Shown piece by piece: positions 55,310-64,000 of a DNA stretch of 64,000 nucleotides (the stretch's first letter is position 1; each line of letters opens with the position of its first letter). This DNA is from Varanus komodoensis (Eukaryota; Chordata; Lepidosauria; Squamata; Varanidae): contig NW_025335568.1 in NCBI RefSeq assembly GCF_004798865.1, positions 1,197,178-1,261,177 on the forward strand, read 5' to 3'. Under the pieces are notes generated by a model. It searched no databases. It saw only the letters and a list, made by a program, of their open reading frames with translations, and was not told the origin of the DNA. Both the position numbers and the translations under genes were made by a program.

Positions 55310-55410
55310 GGGCCTGCAGCGGCCCATCGTTCCAGAATAACTGAGCTGGAAGGGGCCAGGAAGGCCCTCAGGCGCCATTCCTGCTGCTGCTGCTGCTGCA
55401 GGACGCCATC
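55310..55410 (-). mobile_element. CR1 LINE 3' terminus
   Basis: 'ccatcgttccagaataactgagctggaaggggccaggaaggccctcaggcgc' is the antisense of a CR1 end ('..cttcctggccccttccagctcagttattctgg'). It is followed by a CTG repeat (about 55380-55400). Confidence 0.65.
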
Positions 55411-55679
55411 TCCCGCGGGAGGAGCCCGTGCATCCCTGTGGGGGCAGAGAGAGTCCTCCATCGGCTCTTAGCCTGGTTCCTTCTCGCATGCTTTTGCAAT
55501 TGCCTCACACGGGAGTGCATCCTGGGAAAGCACGTTCCCGAGTGCCTGCACCACCACGCTGCCGGCAGAGAAGGAAGGCCGCAAGGCTGCTGCAGGAGGA
55601 AGCCAAGCCCTGGGTGGGAATGAAGCAGAGAGGCAGCGTCTCTGCGTTCTTGGCCGTGCCTTCTGACAGGATTGGCTGC
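55411..55679. other. Stretch with no recognisable feature
   Basis: GC-rich segment between the CR1 terminus and the AT-richer island. No gene is recognised. Confidence 0.35.
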
Positions 55680-56275
55680 GGTTAATGTGACATAATTACA
55701 CTTCGCCTCGGGCCAGAAAAGGGTCAATCAAAGCCACTCAGCACATGCACAGAAATGGCGTTGCTTTGAGGCAAACAGAACATGCTCTGTAGCATGTGGC
55801 CAAATCCAAACTCGTAAAATTCTCCAAATGTATAAAATGCAGGTCCAGGCTCCTTCTGGACGGAAGAACTTTGGCCTGCAAAGCGCCTCGTTGCAAAACT
55901 TGGTGGCTGCATGACCAAAGCGGACGAGCCTTCTGTGTTGTGTGTCACACGCAAGTCAGCACACACGCACCCCTGCACGCACGCACGCACGCACACACAC
56001 ACAACACACTTGTTCCATGCGCATGGGAGAAAATGAACGATCGACCGTCATCTCCGGTCGCTGCCAGCAGAAAAGAAACGAAAATCCAGAGTCTCTGACC
56101 GGTTTCAGATTGTGTTTGTCATTGGAAAGAAATGCCTCGCAGACCGCAGGCAGATGCTCGCGCGGTCGGGGCAAGGGCAGGAGTTCATGCAGTTGGTGGT
56201 TTCTGCAAATGTGTCGTGTTTGTTCTGGATTAGGCTGCGGATTCCTAAAAGAAAACATGTTTTAGTAAGCTAATT
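55680..56275. other. AT-richer island, candidate conserved non-coding element
   Basis: Lower-GC blocks at 55680-55850 ('gttaatgtgacataattacac', 'gtataaaatgcagg') and 56090-56275 surround an ACGC/CA microsatellite (55975-56004). No named repeat or convincing frame. Confidence 0.33.
55975..56004. repeat. (ACGC)n(CA)n microsatellite
   Basis: ACGC tetramers running into CA dinucleotides. Confidence 0.9.
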
Positions 56276-57185
56276 TCACTTCAGGAGTGGCCGGGGGGGG
56301 GGCGGGGGGGAGGTCAAGGGCAGAGCAGCTGCCATCTGGATTTTGGGAGGCGAGAAGGGCCTGGAAGCCGTGGGCCGGCAGCTCTCCACGTGCAAGGGCG
56401 GGGGCCGCGGGAGTCCTCCCCCGGGCCCGAGGGGCAGCCGCGGCGTGGAGAGGCGCACGCCCCCCAAACCGCCTCGGGGCAGCGGCTGCTCCTCGCCAAG
56501 GGCAAGAGAGGCGATCCCGCCGTGGGGCCTGCGAGGGCGGACCGCGGACCCATGCCCCGCTTACGGTGCTGTCCCAGAGCACATGGACAGGCCCTCGGGA
56601 CACGATGGGGTCCGACAGGGTTTCCCGTGTGGGTGCAACTCCCATCCCACCCCTTCCCATCTGCACGTTTTCCCTTTTCAGACGCTCCCTCGGAGCCACA
56701 CTGGGCAGGCTCTGCAGCCGGTGGCCACTTCCAAATTGGTCCCAAAGGCAAAAAGGCAGACCCAGGCTCCTCATGCGCAGAAGAGCGCTGGCCTGCAAAG
56801 GGTTCCTCCCGGCTCACCCGAGAGACGGCCGGTGACCGGACACGGTGCCGAAGGCGGCCCGGCCCTGCTCTCCGCGGCACCCAAGTCATCGAGGTCCCAG
56901 GGGCCTCTGCCGCTCCATTTCTGGAATGCGTTCCCCAGGCGGGTCCCTGGGCCGTTCCAGGACTGCCGCCGTGTGCATTAGCTCCCTGTGTGTGCCGGGA
57001 TTCTTCTGAGCTCCCGCCTCTCCGCCACCGTTGCCTCTTACTGAGATGCAGGGGCGTAAGGCCTGAGCCAGAAGTGCCCTGGCCCAGCGTTCTGCTCCCA
57101 GAGTGGTCAAGCCGGTGCCCCAGTGGGGAGCGCACAGGCGGGGTGAGCCTGACAGCTCTCGCCCGCCCTCTCACCCGCTCTGTGG
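56276..57185. other. GC-rich stretch with no recognisable feature
   Basis: GC-rich DNA with a G-rich run at 56292-56310. A 322-330-codon pair of frames on opposite strands (56314-57358) illustrates the general stop depletion; neither shows a domain. Confidence 0.4.
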
Positions 57186-57189
57186 GTGG

Positions 57190-57935
57190 GGGACGATGGG
57201 ATGGCATGCAATGGGGATCAGTGCACGGCCGTGCGCTTGGGACACAGGAACGGGTGCCACAGGTACAGGATGGGGGACAGGTGGCTGGAGAGCAGCACTT
57301 GTGCAAGGGGCCCCCGGGGGCTTGGCCACAGCGGGCTGAACATGAGCCGGCAGTGTGACGTGGTGGGTAAGAAGGCGAACGCCGCCCTCAGACGCACAGC
57401 TGGAAGCGTGGCTTCCAGATCTGGGGAGGGGTTAGTTCCGCTCTGCGTGACTCTGGGGCGCCCACGGCTGGAGCGCTGTGCCCAGTTCTGGGTCCACATT
57501 GCAGGGCAGACAGAGCTGGGTTAGAGTGCCCAGCCCAGGGTCACAGGAAGGGCAGCCGGGCTGGGAGGAGAGGCGGAGGGAACGGGAGGACTCCGAGGGG
57601 ATCTTGCAGAGGTACGTGAGGGGATGCCACGTGGAGGAGGGCCGTGGTCCGCTCTTCCCTGCAGAGGAGGGCAGGACGCGCTCCAGTGGGGCGAAGCTCA
57701 AGGGAGGAGGCTTCAGGTTGGATGCCAAGAAGCACTTCCTGATGGTCAGGACCCCGCGGGTGTGGAACGGGCTTCCCCGGGAGCTGGCACAGGCCCCATC
57801 GGTGAGGGTGTTCAAGGCAAGACTGGACAGCCATGTGTTGGGGATCACACCAGTGGAGGCGGCTGGAGCCGGGGGTCAGACTGGTGGCCCGGGAGGCCCC
57901 TTCTGCCTTGCTCTGTTTCTGTGTTTCAAGGTCGC
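57190..57935 (+). mobile_element. CR1 LINE 3' region, the longest copy in the window
   Basis: About 745 bases follow CR1 in order: 'acaggatgggggacaggtggctgg' (57266), 'gctgaacatgagccggcagtgtgacg' (57337), 'aagaaggcgaacgccgc', 'cccagttctgggtcc' (57480), 'gatcttgcagaggtacgtgaggggatgccacgtggaggaggg', 'gatgccaagaagcacttcctgatggtcagg', 'gtgtggaacgggcttccccggg', and the end 'gtcagactggtggcccgggaggccccttctgccttgctctgtttctg'. Compared with a full element it lacks the coding 5' portion. Confidence 0.88.
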
Positions 57936-58004
57936 TTTCCCCAGCAAGGGCGGCACAGGGGGTTGCCGGGAGGAGCTGGACATTGTAAAGTGAAGGACAG
58001 CATG

Positions 58005-58036
58005 ACGAACGAACGAGCGAGCGAACGAACGAACGA
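58005..58036. repeat. (CGAA)n microsatellite
   Basis: About eight ACGA/GCGA-type tetramers, lying about 70 bases beyond the CR1 end. Confidence 0.92.
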
Positions 58037-60835
58037 CTGCCAGAAAGCAAAGCGCGGCGATAACGGGACTGCCCTCCAGAGAATGAGCTTCACCTGGTCT
58101 CCCAGGCATCCCCAGAAGCTTCCAAACTGCCCCCCTGGCTGGCCTCAGCATTGGCCCCCCACCCCGCCTGGAGGTGCCGCCTGGGCCCGAGCATCCCCTG
58201 GGCAGAGCAGGGGCCTGGGACCCAGCCCTGGGCTGGAGCATTTCCTGGGTCCTTCCCTTGAAGAAAAGCTCCCTTCAGGGCCCGGCAGGGGCAGGCACCA
58301 GGCACCGGAAAGCCCCCTTGGCCTCGAGTAGCAGCAGCCCCCCAGCTCCCAGTGGGCACCCGTGAGCCCCTGGCTGCCCCACCGGCTCCAGGAACGGCTC
58401 CCAGGCAGAGAGGGCCAGCCTCAGACGCGGAGCCCATTACAGCCTGAGGGAAGAGCACAGCGAGTGGCGCGCCCGGTTCCTTTCCACTTCGTGCTCTGCG
58501 GTTCCTGGGGGCAGGCTAGGAATCCCTCCCCCCCCCCCCCCGACTTGTCAGATGTGGCCAGCTCCTGGCAGGCCAGCGCAGCAGAGCGTCCTGGACGGCT
58601 CGCTCGGCTCGCGGCTCGGAAGGGCGACACCCGCGGGGCCCCTACCTGGCCAAGGGCTTTCCATCAGGGGAAGCGACTGGGTTGCAGATGAAGCAGCCAT
58701 AAAATCTCATTATGGCTTCCCCACCCCTGCAGGGCAGCCCGGCCAAAGCTGCGCTCCCTCTTTCCCCTCCGGAGGCCGGGCCTCCTCCTCAGCCCTCAGG
58801 CCGCCGGACCTCTCCCGGGGAGAAGCCAAGCGCCAGCAGGAAGCTCCTCCGGAGGGGCGAGGGCTCAGGCTTGCCAGGGGGGCTGCGGACACGGCCGGCA
58901 TCTCGCTGCCCCTTGGCTGCCACCCTGCCCGGCAGGGCCCAAAAGCAGGTCCCTGGGGGACAGTGGCCACACTGAGGGGCCTCCCCTGCTGGGCGCCTCC
59001 AGGCTCACCAGCCCTCACTCCCCAGGGTGGCTGCCAGCACTTGGCCTGGGGAGGGGGACAGGGCAGGCCCGGCCATGGAGCCCCGGGCCAAAAGCCCCGG
59101 CGCCTCCCGCTCCGCCCAGCCCCCACTACCACCACAGGCTCGCTCCCTGCCTCTTGCACTGGCCCAGGGGACTGTGGTGGGAAGGGGGCCAGGGATGCCA
59201 TGGCCCGTGCCCCGGTCCTCTGCCTGGCACAGGTGGCCAGAGGAGAGGGGCCCAGGGGCATCTTCCCGGCCCTCGATAGCCCTGAGATAGCCCCGTGTGG
59301 GGTGGCAGGCCAGGAAGGCTGCTGCGAGCACCCAGGCGCTGCTCCTGCCCCTCCCAAGGCCCTGCCGGCTGGGTGGCCCCGGCGGCGGCGGAGCAGCTCT
59401 TGTCCTCTTGGAGGGACCCAGCAGAGGCCCTCGGCCACCACAGGTGCAGATGCCGCTGTCCCAGTATGGGTGGCCCCACAAACGACTCCGAGGTGCCCCG
59501 TCCTGTGCAGCCCTGCTTGGCCCGTTGGTTCACGGCTGGGCCCTTGACGGAGTCGTGCCCCCCCGCCCCTGCGGTGGCCCTCCCTTCCTCCTCCCCTTCG
59601 AGGCCCTGAGCAAAGGCGGGCCTCTCCATCCAGGGCAGCCCGCCCTTCTCAGGGGGTCTCACTGCCTCGCCCCCCCGGGGAGCGCTGGCTTGAGTTGATC
59701 CGGGCCGGCCGCCCCGTGGGACCGAGCTGCTTGCGTGGCGCATGCAGCACCCCCACGCAAGCGCCCCCCTCCCAACGTGGCGCCGATCCCATTTCTGACG
59801 CCGCTTGCAGGGCTTGGAACGAGGGCCGGGCAGGTCCACCGAGCACCACCACGACGCAAAACTTCAGCAGGCGAGGGCGCAAGCAGGAGGGGGCCGAGCC
59901 TTTGGCTCGCCCGGCACGCCGCTGCGGTCGGAGTGCCGTCATCTCGGAAGGGGCCCAGCCGACCGTGTCATGCAACCACGGACACAGCCCATGCCTCTCA
60001 TTTGGGTGAAACGCAGAAACTTGTGGATGCTCCGTGAGCTGAGATCGGATGCCAAATAGCTCGCGCTTCTTGATCGACCCGCCGGTCGGTTTGTTCGTCT
60101 CTCGCATGTCTGAGGCAGGCTTCAATTTGCTTCAGATTCTCCCCTCGGCATCAGTTGGCCAACATTCCTGAAAGACAGCAAGAGCAGATGGCCTCCCACC
60201 CGTGTCCTCTCCCTGCTGCAACGGTCCCAGCAGTCAGTTTATTATTTCTAGGCCACCCCGACAGGTGGGCTCCTCGGAGGCGGGGGACGCAGGAAGCCGC
60301 CTGCATGGCGTGGGGGATTCCTTGTCCCCCTGGGGCAAGAGCCAAACGTGAGGCCGCAGAACGATGCCGGTGGGCTGACGACACGTCCAGCAACATTCGC
60401 TTGCTCCCAAACGGTTCCGGCAAAGTTGCCAAGCATCTCTGCAGACCGGCCTCCCCTTCCCAGCCGCTTGCTCCTGGCCGTGGGGTCGCTGCGTCACAGC
60501 CGTTCAGGGCGGGGCCACCCCAAGCACAAGGGGAAAGGGGGAACCCCCGCGCTGCGGCTGGGCAGATGCGGCGTCAGTGGAGCCGTTGGCCGAACGGCCG
60601 CTTGCCACCGCCGAGATGAGGGCCACTGGAACGTTCTGCCCTGGGCAGCCGGGTGTGGGGGCCCTTCTGGGGAGCAGAGGACCGAGGTGCTTGGCCCCGG
60701 GGCCTGCAGCCCTCTTTCCCTTCGGCAGGCATGTGCAACGGACTTGTTGGGGGGTGGGCTCCGCTCCGGGACCCCAGCCCTCCTTCCCAGGCCTTGACGC
60801 CAAGCTGCCGGTGAGCGTGCCCGGTGCAGGTGCCC
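58037..60835. other. Long GC-rich stretch without recognisable genes
   Basis: GC-rich DNA with a C14 run (58528-58541). Small lower-GC patches at 58690-58720 and 60040-60150 are not assignable. A 331-codon plus-strand frame (58552-59547) and the opposing minus frames are low-complexity. Confidence 0.4.
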
Positions 60836-60839
60836 AGAA

Positions 60840-61965
60840 TGGCGCCCCGCCCTGTGCGGCAGCCACCTTCTTCCGTGCCGGGGTCTGCGCAGGCGACGCG
60901 GAAGAAGGCGGCCGGTCGCAGAGCTGCCATTCAGGGGACACTCGCCCGCTTCCTCTCGCCCCGCCTCGCCTTCCAGCGGGAAGGCCGCAGGAGCTGGACG
61001 ACGACGGGTTCCGCGTTCCGCGGAGTTTCGCCCCCGCTCGGCTCTTCCGTGCGCCTGCGCAAGTGCGTGGCGCGCTCCCGCGACCCTTCTGCGCCCTCTG
61101 TCGGACCCGCACCAAAACCAGGCGCGCGGGCGGCTGCGTCCCTGGCCAGAGCTGGCGGGGCGTCTTCGCCAGAGGGGCTCTGGCCCTCCTCGGCTGTCGC
61201 TTGCCCCCGGGCAGAGTCCGGGCTTGCCACTCCGGCCCTCACCCACCCCCGAGCCAGCGGGGGAGACCCCGCGCCTGCCCTGCACGGGCGCCCGGCCGGG
61301 GGCCATCCTACGCGGCAGGACCCCCGTGCCCCACTGCCGCGTGCCCCCCCCGCGGCCGCGCCCCGCCCGCCCAGCCACTGCGCGGGACTTGCCGTCCTCC
61401 CGCAGGAGCCGTGCCGGCCGCCGCTGCGCCCGCGCCAAGGGGAGAGGGGGACCCTTCCGGCAGGGCTCGGCGAGCGAGGCGGGGGCGCGGGTCGCGATCC
61501 GCAGGCCGCCGCCGCGGCAGAGCTGCCCGGGAGCAGGCCTGGCGCGACGCGGGCTCCGCTGGGGACCCCGCCGCCCGCCTGCAGCCGCGGGTGCGCGTCG
61601 AGCAGCCGCGGCGCCTCTGCCTGGGTTCGTGGAAGGCCGATCGCTGGCGGGGGGCGCGGGGCTCCCGCTTCGGCCCGGGGACTCTCCGCCCGCCTGGGCC
61701 GCGCGCGGGGGAGCAGCGGGCGCGGCCCGCAGCTGCTGCCACGCATCCCGCCCGCTCCTGGCGGCGGGAGAGCGGCCGGGGCTGCGCGCTCGTCCGCGGG
61801 ATCGACGGCTCCCCGCGAGGCCCGGCGCGCAAGCCCTGCCGGAGGGCGGCCGCCTGGCCCGGGCGAGGCCTGCTCCGCGCGGCGGGGCTTCGCCCGCGCC
61901 TTTCCGGCTCGCGCCCCTCGTGCCGCGAGTCCTCCGCGCCACACGGGCCAGTGCGCTTTGCGTGA
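60840..61965. promoter_or_regulatory. CpG island, candidate promoter
   Basis: CpG dinucleotides are very dense for about 1.1 kb, denser than elsewhere in the window. Near its left edge are two NRF-1-like palindromic words, CTGCGCAGGCGA (60885-60896) and TGCGCCTGCGCA (61050-61061), and ETS-type cores (GCGGAAGAAG near 60898; CTCTTCCG near 61043). This combination is typical of vertebrate TATA-less CpG-island promoters, often bidirectional. Transcription direction cannot be set. The very long frames across it (up to 646 codons plus, 562 minus) are best explained by lack of A/T-containing stop codons. Confidence 0.5.
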
Positions 61966-64000
61966 GCGCCGACCGGGTGCAAGGAAGGCGCTCTGCCTTT
62001 GCCCTGAGAGCCCTGGCTGGTGCTCGGCCTTGGCCCTCCAGCCAAGAAAGGCCAAATGGGCCAAGTGCCTGGACGGACGGGGGCCAAGCCCGGGGGGGGG
62101 GTGCATCTGCACATGCAGAGCTGGAGAAAGGAGGCCAGGGAGCAGCGTGTGCAGCCGTTCCCTTGAATCCCTTCCTGGGCATCCGTGTGGTCTTCAGGGC
62201 CAGAGGCCAGCCACAGAACTCTGGGCATGTGTAGAGTGCATTTGCCCCCCGCAGAGAGCCACTGCTGGCTCCCGTCCATCTGCACCAGAGGGCTCAGAGG
62301 GGGTGGCTGTCCCCAGACGCCCGGCTCCCGCTGCGCAGGGCACGTCTGCTGGCAGCTCAGCAGGGCCCGGCTCGATGCTTCTCCCTCGCCCGTCCAAACG
62401 GAGCAGGCATGCACCCCAGGTGCTCCGCCCCGCCTGTTTCCCCCAGGGCATGGCCTCAGCCCGCCCCTCCCGGCTTCCTTTCTTGCTCGCTTTTGAGTGC
62501 TGGCGGGGGGGGGGGTGTCACTCCGCCCAGAGTGCCGCTCCTGCCTCTGCAGTCGTGGCGGCCGGAGGCTGCTCCGAGCAACGCCCCACGATGCTGCCCG
62601 GGAGCAAAGCCACGGGTGGGCAGGGGGGGTCAAGGAGGCAGCCGACCGGAGTGCAGCTGCAGCCCCCTCAGCGGCGGCTCAGAGAAACCTGCAGGCTGGA
62701 GTGTCTGCAGCAGCCATGCAGAAACGTGGCAGCTGGGCCCACGCGGAACACCAAGCCACGGTGAGGTGCAGAAGCCACTGTTTCTCTGCCTGGCCGCAGG
62801 GAACGGCCGGTGCCGCGCCTCACCGTGGTGCCGGCCTCACCCCTGCCAACAGGCCCTGCCTGCGTGGCTTGCAGAGCGACATGGTGCTCTTCGTGAACCC
62901 AGGCAGGGAAGAGGCAGAACGCTGACCCACTCGGGCCACGCTTTGGAAGCCCGCCTGCTGCAGCAGGTGAACTCCCCTGGGACGCCCATCGTCCACGGTG
63001 TGGAACGGAGTCCCCGGTCTCTTCTCTGAGCGCGCAGAAAGGCAGGACACGCCACCTGCTGAGCATAACTCTCCCAACGGCAAGCCTAGTGCAGGGGTGG
63101 AGGAAACGCAGCGGGCTGTTGCGACTCCAGCGGCACCCGAGCCATACCTGGCGGCCGAGCGCCCAGCTCTTCCCTGCGGAGCAGCACCAAGCCCGTGAGA
63201 AGCACACAAGCGAGAGGCCGAAATCTGGCCGAGTGCGGATCAGAGACCGCTGTCCCCTTTCCTGCCCGGGCCTTGACGTGGCCCTCCGGGAGAGCTGGAG
63301 GAAGGGGTGGGTTTTTCCATGGCTGCCCAGGGTCTCCCTCCAGCCAGGCACGCTGCAGAAATGCAGGGCGGGAAGGGCCTGGAGTCCTGCCGAGGGCAGC
63401 TGTCGCACCCCGCGGTCATGTGCCCAAGGCCGAAAAGGGACGAGGGCACGAAGAAGGGGACGGAGCCACGTGCTGCTCTGCCCTTCCAAGGACCCCTGTT
63501 GCACAAGCGGCATCTCAGGGCTGCTTCCTGGAGATAACGGCCGCTATCTTCCAGGGCAACAAGGCCTGTCACGGGTCCTGTGAGCTGGGCAGAGAGAGCC
63601 CCCAGGTGACTGTTTGCACAGTCAGTCCAGGAGGGAAGAGAGGTGACTCAAGCTCTCTTGGCCGTTTCTGCCTGGGAGCTCTGCACTTCCTCCGCTCCCT
63701 TCAGCCCCTGAATCGTTCCTGGGAATGTGTGAATGGTGCGCCTTTGGGCTTGTCATTTCTGTGGCCGGCAACAGGCCCCTGTGCGGGTCCCCGCAAGAGT
63801 CCCGGCCACCCACCCGCCGCACGCATCCGGCCCTCCCAACTCCAGTGTCGGGACTGCGCGGCTCCGGCGCGCGGCTTTCATAACGTGGCCGGTGCTGCTC
63901 CCGGGGCGCGGAGGCCTCCTCCTGGCCTGGAGACAGCAGCTGGCCCAGCAAACGCCCCCGTGCCGGCTGCTCCGGCGGCGTGGCGGAGACGAGGCGCGGG
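61966..64000. other. GC-rich stretch to window end, no recognisable gene
   Basis: GC-rich with a G11 run (62505-62515). The part at 62960-63040 on the minus strand is vaguely CR1-like ('ggactccgttccacaccgtggacgatgggcgtcc') but too weak to call. CpG density rises again at 63780-64000, suggesting another island continuing past the window. Confidence 0.4.

Noticed and set aside
60494-62764. Very long frames on both strands (562 minus, 646 plus)
   Set aside because: They lie over the CpG island where TAA/TAG/TGA are rare. No conserved motif, and the two strands cannot both be coding over such length.
62960-63040. Possible minus-strand CR1 fragment
   Set aside because: Only one short phrase is CR1-like and the order of neighbouring CR1 segments is missing.
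1-64000. Retroviral or LTR-type elements, CRISPR arrays, operons, prophage
   Set aside because: No LTR pair, primer-binding site, recognisable viral-type protein segment, spacer array or bacterial gene layout was found anywhere in the window.

Overview
The window reads as nuclear DNA of a vertebrate, most likely a squamate reptile (lizard or snake). The main evidence is its repeats. There are many 5'-truncated CR1 LINE copies with 3' ends of the sauropsid type. There are also three pieces of a BovB (RTE-clade) LINE, a family abundant in squamates and ruminants, and short tRNA-derived SINE and SINE/LINE tail sequences typical of squamates. Base composition is very GC-rich, with many C or G runs of 11-17 bases and open frames on both strands. 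That suits a GC-rich chromosome such as a microchromosome, but this is inference.

I do not recognise any protein-coding gene, tRNA gene, rRNA gene, CRISPR array, retroviral element or bacterial-type feature. Almost all of the long open frames (up to about 640 codons) are Pro/Arg/Gly/Ala-rich, overlap one another on both strands, and are what GC-rich non-coding DNA gives by depletion of stop codons. The one stretch where I would consider real exons is on the minus strand at 34.9-35.95 kb: an exon-like 225-nt open segment with splice signals, then an open segment ending in a stop followed 35 bases later by AATAAA. It is only a candidate.

Layout. 0-2.6 kb: an inverted repeat (1-147 and 2455-2580, about 97% identical, left arm cut by the window edge) encloses a CR1 copy that carries a short degenerate telomere-repeat tract. 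2.6-13.9 kb: GC-rich unique sequence with a BovB fragment, a CR1 copy and AT-richer islands that look like candidate conserved non-coding elements. 13.9-21.1 kb: CR1 and SINE fragments, a CA repeat, and a second inverted pair (19629-19730 and 20385-20476). 21.1-28.1 kb: mostly unannotatable GC-rich DNA. 28.1-39.1 kb: the repeat-richest part, with a CR1 followed directly by a poly(A)-tailed BovB tail, an inverted CR1 pair, the candidate exons, two LINE reverse-transcriptase fragments, a tRNA-SINE and a BovB ORF2 fragment. 39-58 kb: GC-rich sequence with several CR1 copies, AT-rich islands and microsatellites. 58-64 kb: very GC-rich, with a CpG island at about 60.84-61.97 kb that carries NRF-1-like and ETS-like motifs and is the best promoter candidate.

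No set of genes working together can be described. The most economical reading is an intergenic or intronic stretch of a GC-rich squamate chromosome, with scattered AT-rich islands that may be regulatory and a possible promoter near the right end. All repeat calls come from recalled family consensus sequences, not from a database search; boundaries are approximate to about 10-30 bases.
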